DNA from: Saturnia japonica
Taxonomy: Eukaryota > Arthropoda > Insecta > Lepidoptera > Saturniidae
NCBI GenBank assembly: GCA_033032175.1
Contig: CM065317.1
Location: 19,985,279 to 20,049,278 of the forward strand
DNA: 64,000 bases
Direction: 5' to 3'
Below are positions 33,629 through 44,365 of this stretch, piece after piece; within the stretch, counting starts at the first letter, position 1, and every line of letters starts with the position of its first letter. The notes beneath the pieces were generated by a model. The model was not told where the DNA came from. It made no database searches and saw only the letters and a program-made list of their open reading frames with translations. The position numbers and the translations under genes are program-made.

Positions 33629-36600
33629 TAAGTCGCGACACAACTGTCGTGTGTGTTCCCAGCGTCATCATACTTCTATACACGAAGATATGATTTCAAA
33701 TATTACTTTAACAAGCGAATGTAACTTCTCTTCCCCTGAGCTGACCTCAGTAGCGGAACTTTCCTCTTCGCCCACACCGGTGTGTGGTGTTTCTGGCCAC
33801 AGGAATAACTGTGTGGTTCTACTTACCACAGCATTGGTCAACATGCGTTCTATGGATGCGGGTCCCTGCACACCCCGTCTTGTGCGCGCTCTAGTGGACC
33901 AAGGCTCTCAAGCCACTCTCATTACAGAGTCGTGCGTCCAACGTCTTGGTTTACCACGTTATCGTGCCAGGACTAGCATGACTGTGACTGGAATAGGCGA
34001 TCAAAATGAGCAGCCACGTGGATATGTTTTGTGTGAAGTTACGCCTCACAACAAATCAGAACCTAAATTATTTATCGAAGCTCTTATCTTGCCCAAGATA
34101 ACAAGCTATTTACCAAGCATTCCGAGCACTTTCGAGCATATAAGTCATCTTCAAAATCTACCCCTAGCCGTCCCGGAATTACGTTCCGCGCGTCCCGTAG
34201 AACTTCTACTAGGATCAGATTATACTGACAGTATATTGTTGCATGATATTATTAAGGGCCCACAGGGTACACCCGTGGCCATTAATAGTATTTTTGGTTA
34301 CCTACTTAACGGTAAACTAGCTCATTCATTACCAGCACAAGTCTACATGAATGTTAGTACATATCAGCTTGATATGCAACTACAAAAGTTTTGGGAACTT
34401 GAATCAGTATCTGATGTCAAGCCTGTCACAAAAGAAGAAGCTCTTTGTGAATCAATCTTCGTCAATACTCATAAGCGAGGTGACAATGGAAAATACATTG
34501 TCTCCCTCCCATTTCAGGAACACGTACCTCTTCTCGGCGAATCACGTCAAATAGCACTTTATCGCTTGCACAAGCTTGAACAAAGGTTCTCTCGCGACCC
34601 TGCCTGTGTCTGCAAGAGTACGAAAGCTTGGGACATATGGAACCTGTCAGTGAGGTTACGCATGCTGACAGGTTTCCCTACTATATACCTCACCACTGTG
34701 TGGTGAAAAAATCTTCTGCGACTACTAAAGTCCGAGTAGTCTTTGATGCTTCCTGCAAGACTACTAACGGTCGTTCACTGAATGATAACTTACTAATTGG
34801 TCAAAAACTGCACCAAGACATAGATGCCGTTCTTTTAAAATTCCGACTACACAAGATAGTTTTTACAGCTGATATCAAAATGATGTATCGTTTTATCGAA
34901 ATACGACCTGAAGACCGGAATTTCCAACGAATTCTGTGGAGATATTCTCCTAACGATCCTGTACAGGAGTACCGACTTTGTACGGTAACTTTCAGTGTTG
35001 CTGCAGTCCCTTTCTTAGCACTTCGTACGCCTCGTCAGTTGGCAATGGACGAATCCGCGTCTTATCCAATGGCTTCGCATGTGCTGCTGAATGAGGTGTT
35101 CGTAGATGACATCGTGTCAGGGGCTGAAAGTCTTGAAGACGCTCTTGTGATGCAACGTGAGCTCACTGCCGCTTGCAAGACAGGAACGTTCGAACTCCGT
35201 AAATGGACTAGCAATTGCCTTGACTTCTTGTCAGCCATTAGCAGTAACAATTCGAATCCAGATGACGCTCTGATTCTTTCAGCACTCGACACTGATACTT
35301 CTTCGATCAAGGTTCTAGGTCTCAAATGGAATCCAAAATTAGACTCGTTTTCTTATCAGGTGGAGTCTCATCCCCAGAAATGCACGAAACGTATAAATGC
35401 TTTCAGAGTTTTCAAAAATTTACGACCCTTTAGGATTCCTTAGCCCTATTATATTATTTGGTAAGCATTTAATTCAACTTCTATGGATTTCAGGCACAAG
35501 TTGGGATGAAGCTCCTCCTCAAGGTGTTTGTGATCTCTGGTCAACGTTCATATCTGAACTTCCTTTACTTCAATTTATCTCTTTGCCACGTCACGTGCTT
35601 CCTAATCACAATAACGAGATACAAATACATGGTTTCTCGGATGCTTCCGAAAAGGCATATGCTGCTTGTGTCTACCTACGTGTCATTGACGCTCAAGACA
35701 CGGCTCATGTTTATCTTCTTCTCGCTAAAACAAAGGTTGCACCTTTGAAACGAATAACGCTTCCACGCTTAGAGTTATGTGCCGCCTTTCTTTTATCAAA
35801 ACTAATTAATAAAATACTAGATATCTACACTAACTTTCTATCCATCGAAAATGTGTATGCTTGGAGTGACTCCGCGGTCACACTTGCATGGCTACGCTCA
35901 TTGTCGCATGAATGGCGTACTTTTGTGTCTAACCGTGTCACAGAGACCACGAGCCGCGTGCCCGTCGCACACTGGCGTCATGTCCGCTCAGAGCATAATC
36001 CTGCGAATCCAGCATCCAGAGGTGTGCTACCATCCAACTTAGACCATGAGCTTTGGTTTAATGGGCCTACCTGGCTTAAGCAGGTCCAATCTGATTGGCC
36101 TATTTCCAATGTTGACTTACAAACAAATGAAGAACGACGAAAATACGTTTTTATATCCAAACAACTAACTCCTGACTTACAATTTCTAGAACGATTTTCG
36201 TCATTACCGAAATTACTACGCGTTGTTTCCATAATCTTTCGATTTTATTATAGATGTCGTAAGGTAAAATCTTATTCGTCTTCTTGCATCACCGTCCCTG
36301 AAACAAAATTCGCTTTAAATCGAGTTATCAGTCTCGTGCAGCAAAATCAGTTCGCTGACGACATTGTCCGTTTGAAAGATAATGATGTCTGTACGAACAA
36401 ACTCCAAAAGTTGAAGCCCTTTCTTGATGAAGCCGGACTTCTCAGGGTCGGCGGTAGGATACAGCGTGCTCAAATTTCTTACGATGCAAAGCATCAGATC
36501 ATTTTACCTAAAAAACATTTCTTCACGACTTTACTTATAGATTATTTTCATAAATTACATTTGCAAGTAGGTCCACAGACATTGCAATTTCTTTTATCTC

Positions 36601-37661
36601 AAAACTACTGGATCTTATCTGCCCGCGATGCAGTCCAAATGCGCACGCGCCGTTGCGTTCGTTGTTTTCGCACTCGTCCATCTGCTCCGCAGCCACACAT
36701 GGCTCCACTTCCCGCTGCAAGAGTGCGAGCTCTCAGGCCATTCCTACATGTTGGCGTAGATTTCGCGGGACATTTCTTTCTGAAGTCAAGAAAATATCGT
36801 AACGCGATAAAATACAAATCTTATGTATGCGTCTTTGTGTGCATGTCAACGAAGGCAGTGCATTTGGAGTTGGTACCAGAATTATCGAAAGAAGCATTTC
36901 TTAATGCTTTACGCCGTTTTATTTCCCGACGCGGACTTTGCACTGACGTTTATTCGGATTGCGGTCGAAATTTTGTCGGCTGCGATCGGTACTTGATGGA
37001 TTTGCAAACCTTTTTACAAAATGACACAACTCAAGCTCATATAAATGAAAAATTAACTTCTTTATCGATAACTTGGCATTTTAACCCACCTTATGCAAGT
37101 CATTTCGGTGGCATATTCGAGGCTGCTGTCAAAAGTATGAAATCTCATCTTTACCGGGTGATAGGGCAACTTACCTTGAATCACGACGAATTCAATACAC
37201 TTCTTTGTCAAATAGAAGCTATACTTAACTCTAGGCCCCTTTGCGTACAGAGCAATGATACCAGTGATCTATTACCTCTTACACCAGGACATTTTCTAGT
37301 TGGGGAACCATTGGTTTCCTTACCTGAAGTCGACTTATCAACTGACAATCCTAGTCGCCTCGTTCGATGGCAAATCATTCAACAGGCCGTACAACATTTT
37401 TGGAAACGCTGGAGTGTTGAATATCTACATCAACTTCAACAAAGAAATAAATGGTTCCACGATAATACGAGCACACCCCTCGCTGAGGGTACTGTAGTTG
37501 TGCTAATTGACAACAACCTCCCACCGCTGCAGTGGCACCTGGCTCGTGTGCATAAGCTTCATCCGGGTGCCGACGGGGTTGTTCGTGTTGTAACCGTACG
37601 CATGGGTAACACCCTTACCAAAAGGCCTGTAGTAAAGGTCTGTCCTTTACCTATTGACTAG
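33629..37661 (+). pseudogene. BEL-1 Pol (protease, RT, RNase H, integrase), two more frameshifts
   Basis: 33629-34706 carries the protease region (RALVDQGSQATLITES, with DQG where retropepsins usually have DTG or DSG) and the start of RT. Near 34605-34615 the frame changes. 34628-35443 carries PYYIPHHCVVKKSS, VFDASCKTTNGRSLND and FVDDIVSGAESLED (catalytic D-D). Near 35395 it changes again. 35397-37661 (754 codons) carries the RT/RNase H end and an integrase with VGVDFAGHF, YSDCGRNFVG and HFGGIFEAAVKSMKSH, then a DUF5641-like C-terminus ending before the 3' LTR. All catalytic residues I can check are present. Only the frames are broken. Confidence 0.92.
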
Positions 37662-37748
37662 GTACTATTATAACATATCGTAGTCTTATGTTAAGTTAGT
37701 TTATATCGTTTTCTTTAAAATAAGATAGTCATTTTAAGGTCGGCGGCA

Positions 37749-38128
37749 TGTTCCGTATTTTCATTGGGTATATGTCAGCACAAATCTTTTTCTATATTAG
37801 TTTTATTAGTAAAATGGAATGTATCTGTCCACCTATCTACCTTAACGCACTTTAAACGAACGCAAGTGCTGCCCTCTATCAAAAAACGTAGTACGTTTGT
37901 ATCTCGCAACTTGCAAACCGCTCTGAGCGCAACTGCGTTCAGAAAAATTATAGAATCGGTTATAATCTCCTGAAAACCGTAATAAATCCTAGTGCCAGTG
38001 TAGACTAGTGCCTTGTTAAGAAGATCAGCAACCTAAGCCACAAACTCAGCCAGGGTACCCCGAAGAAAAGGATCTCCGTGTGCGGGTGAGTGGTGGATAC
38101 ATGTCCTCATAACTACATTTCCTACACA
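37749..38128 (+). repeat. BEL-1 3' LTR, followed by target duplication AATAC
   Basis: 380 bp TGTTCC...CTACACA. The duplication AATAC follows at 38129-38133. The purine-rich tract aaggtcggcggca is immediately upstream. Confidence 0.95.
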
Positions 38129-38133
38129 AATAC

Positions 38134-39732
38134 TAAAAGTATTAAAGAGACGATAGAGCGGAATAAAGGCTCCAAAGTGTTCACAAGGAATGCATCTATT
38201 GGCACGAGCCAGTTGACGAAGCTGAAAATGGATGATGGCAGCGTAGCGTCCACCAAGTCAGAGGTATTAAGGAAGATCGAAAGGTTCTATGGGCAGTTAT
38301 ATACCTCGTCAACTAAGCCTGTTACCAGCCCGGCTAAAGATCCAAGAGCCGGGCTGACCCGACACTATACCGAAGATATCCCCGACATCACCCTGTACGA
38401 GATTAGGATGGCCCTTAAGCAGCTTAAGAACAACAAGGCGCCGGGTGATGACGGAATTACATCAGAGCTTCTTAAAGCGGGTGGAACACCGGTACTTAAG
38501 GTCCTGCAGAAGCTCTTTAATTCCGTTATACTCGAGGGTAAAACGCCGGAAACGTGGGGCGGCAGCGTGGTGGTCCTGTTCTTCAAGAAAGGTGATAATA
38601 CCTTATTCAAGAACTATCGGCCCATCTCGTTGCTGAGTCATGTTTATAAGCTGTTTTTGAGGGTCATTACGAATCATCTCGAGCACAAGTTCCACATCTA
38701 TACGCTGCGGCAGATTATACAGAAGACTGAGGAGTATAATATGCCTTTATGCTTGGCGTTCGTGGACTACGAAAAAGCCTTTGATTCGGTCGAAACCTGG
38801 GCAGTGTTGCGGTCTCTCCAGCGGTGCCGTATTGACAATCGATATATCGAAGTGTTGAAGTGCTTGTACAACAACGCCACCATGTCGGTCCGAGTACAGG
38901 AGCAGTGTACGAAGACAATTCCTTTGAAAAGAGGCGTTAGACAGGGAGACTTAATATCTCCGAAACTGTTTACCGCCGCTCTAGAGGACGCCTTCAAGCT
39001 TCTGGAATGGCAAGGACTCGGCATCAATGTCAATGGCGAGTACATCACTCACATTCGATTTGCTGACGACATCGTAGTCATGGTAGAATCGCTGGAAGAT
39101 CTTGGCATAATGCTCGATGGCCTCGACAAAGTTTCTCAACAGGTGGGCCTTAAAATGAACATGGACAAGATGAAAATCATGTCGAATATCCATGTGGTGC
39201 CCACCCCAGTATCAGTTGGGAACTCTTGTCTAGAAGTTGTTGACTAATATGTCTACCTGGGACAAAGAGTCCAGATAGGTAGGTTCAACTTTGAAAAAGA
39301 GGTCATTCGACGAATCCAACTCGGCTGGGCAGCGTTCGGAAAACTGCGCGACGTCTTTTCGTCCAAAATACCTCAGTGACTCAAGACAAAAGTCTTTGAC
39401 CAGTGTGTGTTGCCAGTGATGACATACGGCACAGAGACATGGTCGCTCACTGTGGGCCTCATAAGAAAGCTCAAGGTCGCTCAGCGAGCTATGGAGAGGG
39501 CTATGCTTGGTGTTTCTCTTCGAGATCGAATCAGAAATTAGGAGATCCGTAGACAAACTAAGGTAACCGACATAGCCAAAAGGATTAGCAAGTTGAAGTG
39601 GAAGTGGGCGGGGCACATAGTTCGGAGAACTGATGGACGTTGGGGCAGAAATGTTCTCGAGTGGAGACCACGCACCGGAAAGCGCAGCGTAGGACGGCCC
39701 CCCACTAGATGGAAAGACGACATAATAAAGGT
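38134..39732 (+). mobile_element. RTE LINE, reverse transcriptase part (truncated at the inversion breakpoint)
   Basis: Continues the RTE interrupted at 24799. An open frame to 39245 holds KQLKNNKAPGDDGITSELLK, WGGSVVVLFFKKGDN, NYRPISLLSHVYK, LAFVDYEKAFDSVE, GVRQGDLISPKLF and HIRFADDIVVMVE (the catalytic ADD box). The C-terminal region (GQRVQIGRFNFEKE, then MERAMLGVSLRDR, WAGHIVRRTDGRWGRN) follows with stops at 39245-39247, 39377-39379 and about 39539. The sequence breaks at 39732 after cataataaaggt. The remaining RTE 3' end and its ATC tail are at 46129-46247 on the other strand. Confidence 0.92.
38523..39732 (+). repeat. Inverted duplication A, left copy
   Basis: 1,210 bp that is nearly identical to the reverse complement of 46248-47457. 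I noticed one substitution, tataagctg versus tattagctg, which makes a stop in the right copy. This is the RTE-side part of the inferred inversion breakpoint. Confidence 0.95.
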
Positions 39733-40145
39733 TCATCTGGTCGTTTTAATTTTCGTATACAAACCTCATAATATAGTAATTGATTTATTTTGAAAAAGAT
39801 TCTGGTTAATTTATAATATTTTATGATATTTGATTGAATTCGATTTACCGATACTGATTTATATATCATGTATAAAATTATTAAAGCGAATACATTCGAT
39901 CCCATCATCAGTTACGATAGAATGTAACTAAATTTTATACGATTAACAATTATCATTTTTTTACATTTACGTTTTTACATTTACGCTATTATAATTTTTG
40001 TAAGAAGTCATAATTAAGGTAAGTTAATAAAATAACGCAGTTAGAATATTTATTTTGAAACTCATTTTAAAGTTAACTTTTACGTAATTTGGAACAGTTT
40101 CGTTCTAAAGCAGCTGTCAAAAAGTGGTTAACCTGGTGGACAAGG
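39733..40145 (-). mobile_element. Partial MITE (cut by the inversion breakpoint)
   Basis: Matches 50220-50633 in reverse. Its inverted repeat end (ctgtcaaaaagtggttaacc, then tggtggacaagg) abuts the mariner at 40145/40146. The other end is missing on this side. Confidence 0.85.
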
Positions 40146-40856
40146 TATAATGAGCAATGCCCTTCCAGTCCCACCATACACACAGCATTACCTTTGTATT
40201 AATTAACCCAGGTTTAGCCACAGACAGTGAAGCCTGGCTGATTTTAGACCACGAAATTCTTCGTACGTGATTCACTTTTCATCGCTTGTTATCAATCTCT
40301 TCAAAATCGACTCGGTTTCATTACGTTTCAATAATGAATCGCAAATGAGTACACGGTCCATTAGGTTTCTTTCAGTGAGCTTGTGTGGCACCCAAATATC
40401 GAGCTTTTTGGTTTAGCCAGCTTTCTTCAAATGGGTTAAAACTGTTTTGTGGTCAATTTCCAGTTCTTCCGCTACATCGTAACTACTGATATGTCGACCT
40501 TGCTCCACTTTTTCAAAAATGGCTTCCGTTTAATTCGTAACAGGGCGACCAGAGCGAGGTGCTTCTTTAACATCAAAATTTCCGGACTGAAAGCGTTTTA
40601 ACAAACTTTGTGCTACTCTTACTGACACTGCATTAAAATTTCAAATTTCTTCGCTGCTTGAGATGCATTTTTGCTTTTTTTGTAATAATATTTTAAAATG
40701 TATTGCATTACAGAAAGAAAAACAAACGAAAAATAACGGCCAACAATTTTTTTATTTTTAATGTTACCAAAACCAGCCTGTACAAATAGTACAACCAAAC
40801 AAATTTTATAACTAGTTTATACCTACGTTATGCGAAAACACCTATTCCCCGACCTA
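40146..40856 (-). mobile_element. Mariner 5' part, interrupted by the MITE
   Basis: Reverse-strand mariner of the 7821 family. The inverted repeat ccccgaccta is at 40847-40856. The transposase N-terminus is degraded, and blocks equivalent to ATSDEKW and VCVWWDWKG are visible in broken frames. The 3' half is absent here because the MITE and then the inversion breakpoint follow. In the uninverted copy the 3' part resumes at 51171. Confidence 0.85.
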
Positions 40857-40872
40857 ATATATAACCCTAGAT

Positions 40873-41413
40873 TATACTATTCCCATTTTTTTTTTCTCGA
40901 TGACAGTTCTAATTTGATAGTTGTAGTGTTGTGACCAAATAAGTAATGATATCGATAACTCATCGAGTGACAGTGACGATTCATCAGATTTTGATTAAAA
41001 TAAATGAATAAAGATTACCTGTCGTTATAATTATTTCGTTTCATTGTCGAGTACCTACCTATACCTACTTATTTTACAACAGCTTCGAAAATTTTGAAGA
41101 AGTTGTCATTATCAATCAAGAATTGATATGTGTAACATCTTGTAATGAAATATAATATTAGTTATTAAAATTGTACAAAAGTATCCGGCAATAGTTAAGT
41201 TTCTTACATTTTGTAAAAATATTTCGGGTCTGTTATCATGTTACGTTTATCGATATAGCTCCATCCCTATCAGTTTCTCCGACTCTGGTATAACCTTGTA
41301 CGTGTGTAAACGTCATATTTTTATAAAATAATGCATACATAATGTAAAAAAGACGTTCGTTCAAGTTTTCACAGGAGCTGTCATCGAGAAAATAAAGAAG
41401 TGGAAATGGTATA
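40873..41413 (+). mobile_element. MITE derived from the DD82E transposon (internal deletion)
   Basis: The first about 85 bp match the 5' end of the 10345-12415 element up to atatcgat. The sequence then jumps straight to ctcatcgagtgacagtgacg and follows its last about 460 bp to the 3' inverted repeat. The deletion of about 1.5 kb removes essentially the whole transposase gene except its acidic tail. TA-flanked ends are preserved, so it could be mobilised in trans. Confidence 0.9.
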
Positions 41414-41465
41414 ATTATTTATTGGTCGTAGCTCTCGCTACAGCCTATGTTTATAACATTTATAA

Positions 41466-42060
41466 GAGATCACTAGCTGACCCGTGCAACTTCGTCTGTG
41501 TCACATAGAGAGAGGGGGTGGGACGTAGGCAAAATCAAATAACAATTGTCGTAGGTACCTACAATACAATTTATAGGTGCCGCCCGCCTGCCACATCATT
41601 CCGCTAAGATGCACGTGTGGTACTTGATTATTATTTTGCTGCCGAGTTATTTTTATTTTTGCAGCGCACGCAGTGGAAACTTTAACAAGGAATACATTTT
41701 CCCCATTTTTGCAAAAAATTTCATTGATGATTTTGCTCCTATTGGTGGTAGCGTGATCTTATAATAGCCTATAGCCTTCCTCGATAAATGGGCTATCCAA
41801 CAATAAAATAATTTTTCTATTTCAGTCTGTACATCCTGAGATTACCGCGTACAACCAAACAAAGAAACACTCTTCAGCTTTATAATGTTAGTATAGATTG
41901 GTTTGTATGAAATATTTTTCCTATTAATAGGGTAAAGTTTAGAAGTCCACAACACTATTTTGTTTACGCACAACGATATGAAGTTGGCGTATTCTAGAAC
42001 TATTGTTTGTAGGAAGCGCGGTATCTAGTTGTAGCAACGCGCAATCATTAATTTATGATT
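41466..42060 (+). repeat. Lepidopteran dispersed repeat
   Basis: Starts cactagctgacccgtgcaac and ends near gtatctagttgtagc. The 3' part is shared with 13920-14175 and the whole is mirrored at 48300-48900. Non-coding, family not assigned. Confidence 0.6.
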
Positions 42061-42739
42061 ATTTTAGTTATTTATGAGGCAAAACCTCTTACTTCTTCGC
42101 TCCTATTATTATACTTTATTTTCTGCTTAATTTTTTCTTCCGCTTCTTATTCCTCGTGTTGTGCGGGTGGGGGCAGGGGAGAGGGGGAGGGAACTATTTA
42201 CACGTTTCCACTATCCACTGATATTGTTCTCAGTTATGAATTTGTGACACTTCTAATATTCATATAATTTGACAAATTATATTTTTATCCGTAGTTGGTT
42301 AAAGTTGGTGGTGGAAGCAACGCGAAAACGGAAATGGAACGGAAGCGGAAACGAGTCAAGATGGAGCTGTGGCTCCGGAGTTCGGCGCGTGTAGTTCTGT
42401 TATGGAAAAGGGGAGTGGAAATGAGGATGTACAACTCTTCAAACCCCCAATGATTAGACAATAGAACACGCTCAGCGAGGCAATGTGCGCAACTGAAGCG
42501 GCTCGATGTATTTGGTAATGTTTGCATAATGAACAATACGAGTGCCACCTGCGAATATCAGAAGAGGAGTGCTGTAAGTCGATACCTAGTAGTTACGGTA
42601 TCTAGTCCAATCTCCAGTACTAATCTCATATTATAAATATTTATTTATAAAGTAAATACGGTGAACGTATTTTCCCGGGCATATTAAGTCTGTCACTAAT
42701 CCCTCAGCATAGAGTCTTCAGCTTATAATAATCCAGTGA
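42061..42739. other. Upstream flank of SP1, no gene
   Basis: Contains a G-rich tract (gtgggggcaggggagagggg) near 42166-42190. Otherwise nothing recognised. Confidence 0.5.
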
Positions 42740-42773
42740 GATAAGATAGAGGCCCAGCCCGAGGTTATATAAA
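42740..42773 (+). promoter_or_regulatory. SP1 core promoter: double GATA and TATA box
   Basis: GATAAGATAG at 42740-42749, then TATATAAA at 42766-42773, 50 bp before the SP1 ATG. The same pair at similar spacing precedes SP2 and SP3, on the opposite strand. GATA-family factors are known activators of insect midgut digestive genes. Binding here is inferred. Confidence 0.75.
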
Positions 42774-42823
42774 GTCGAAGGCGGAGGTCACCCGCAGTGT
42801 GCACAGCTGTGACCCGGTACGAC

Positions 42824-44291
42824 ATGTTGTTAGCTCTGTTGGTGTCGGCGGCGGCGATGGCGGTGGTGATGCCCGGGGGGGCGGAGGGGACGGAGCCGGT
42901 GCTGCTGGAGTACCACTCGCGCGTGGGAGTGGGGCTGGCGACGCGTATTGCGCACGCTGAGAGCGCGCTCGACTTCGATGGAAGTAGAATCATAGGCGGG
43001 TCCACTGCAGCGCTCGGCGCATATCCCTATTTGGTTACTCTCCTTTTTTATTTACATACATAAATACATACATACTACATAACATAACATATTTAAAGAG
43101 CCAAGCCCCTTCTGGTAACTAGAGTCATTTTCGTTATCGCTACTTCATTTCAAATGTGTTAATAAAACAATTTAAAATATCACCCCTCCTTGCCCTCATA
43201 AGTAATGTAATACTTATCATCGTATGCGTTTATCTGACAATATGAGATATTGCGACCGCGTCACGGCAACACTGAACGTACTACTGGGGGATATGGTTCC
43301 AGGGCGGACTGGTGATTACGCTGACGTCAGGAGGCACGTCCGTGTGCGGCTCCACGCTGCTGAGCAACACGCGCGCGGTCACGGCGGCGCACTGCTGGTG
43401 GGACGGACGCAACCAGGCGAGGCAGTTCACCGTGGTGCTCGGCTCCGTCACACTGTTCTCGGGCGGAGTCAGGGTCAGCACTAGCAACGTGCAGATGCAC
43501 GGCAATTACAACACGGCCAACCTCAACAACGATATCGCTGTCATCGTCATGGGCTGGGTCACATACACAAGTCAGTGATAGTACTTACCTGACAAGAGAC
43601 ACACGCGTCTTCGCTCTCACTACAAATACCGTATTCGACTGTTACAGATGTGATTCGAGCCATCAACTTACCGACCGGCACGCTACAAAACAACAACTTC
43701 GCCGGTGCGTGGGTCCAGGCCGTCGGCTTCGGAAGAACTGGCGACAGTAAGATACTGTTTACTTTTCCATACACCTGAGCAGCTCCTATTCTTTGGCTTT
43801 GGTACAATCTGACTATGTACTAGTTTACAGTGTAAAGCACTAAGTTGTTTATCAGTAACCGAGCAGTCGTAGGTGAACGCAGCTCGGAGCGACAGACGGT
43901 TCAACTGCTATCTCTGGTTTCAGATACTCCGATCTCGAGTAACCAAGTCCTGAGGCACGTGAACCTGCAAGTGATCACAAACGCGGTTTGCCAGCAGACG
44001 TTCGGCGGCGTCATCATCGCGTCTACGTTGTGCACGGCGGGCGGCGCCGGGAGCACGTGCAGCGGGGACTCCGGCGGGCCACTGTCCATATCGAGCGGCG
44101 GACAGCGCGTGCTGGTGAGTCAGTAGGCTCCGGCTTCACGTGTGCTCCTGAGTGACTGTGTGGTGATGTGGCTTGGCTTGGCTCAGGTGGGAGTGACGTC
44201 CTTCGTGTCGGCGCGCGGCTGCGAGCTGCGGTTACCGGCTGGCTTTGCACGCGTCACCTCCTTCCTGGCGTGGATACAAGCGAGACTGTGA
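42824..44291 (+). CDS. SP1: secreted chymotrypsin-like serine protease (five exons)
   Basis: Exons: 42824-43033, 43303-43570, 43648-43746, 43924-44114, 44187-44291; 290 aa. The signal peptide is [19 protein letters not shown]. The propeptide is cut at FDGSR|IIGG (residues 55/56). Triad: His in VTAAHCW, Asp in NNDIAVI, Ser in CSGDSGGP. Residue 189 is Ser and 226 is Ala by alignment, so chymotrypsin-like specificity is expected. Three disulfide pairs are present. Intron phases 0,1,1,0 match SP2 and SP3. The first donor is GTTACT, weaker than GTGCGT/GTGAGT in the paralogues, so splicing may be poor. The gene is in opposite orientation to SP2/SP3, explained by the inferred inversion. Poly(A) signal AATAAA is at 44360-44365. 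Confidence 0.9.
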
Positions 44292-44359
44292 CGAATGGGA
44301 GAAGTCGGAGGAGTGGGGAGAAGCCCACCGCCATGTCGGTAATATTCAATTCATCATCA

Positions 44360-44365
44360 AATAAA
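44360..44365 (+). terminator. SP1 poly(A) signal
   Basis: AATAAA about 70 bp after the stop codon. Confidence 0.75.

Larger units (their letters stand above)
24800..38128 (+). mobile_element. BEL/Pao LTR retrotransposon BEL-1 (host of nested BEL-2)
   Basis: LTRs begin TGTTCC and end CTACACA and are 380 bp each. The 5' LTR is 24800-24886 plus 31428-31720, split by BEL-2. The 3' LTR is 37749-38128. I count three mismatches between LTRs (for example gttgag/gttcag and gccgggg/gccaggg), so insertion is recent. The internal region 31721-37748 encodes Gag-Pol on the + strand in four overlapping frames, with three apparent single-base frameshifts. A possible primer-binding site tggtccttcgttcc starts at 31727. 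The element sits inside the RTE at 24799/38134. Confidence 0.95.
39732..42905 (+). repeat. Inverted duplication B, left copy (SP1 upstream region plus start of exon 1)
   Basis: 3.17 kb that matches the reverse complement of 47457-50633, with few differences. Those seen include gttatcatg/gttatcgtg, ctatccact/ctatctact, attaatttat/attaatctat, gtcgttata/gtcgtaata and one base in an A run. It contains part of a MITE, a mariner, a DD82E-derived MITE, a further repeat and the SP1 promoter. It ends inside SP1 exon 1 after gtgctgc. Confidence 0.95.

Noticed and set aside
39230..39736. 168-codon antisense frame (and its twin at 46217-46750)
   Set aside because: It is the antisense shadow of the RTE C-terminal coding region.
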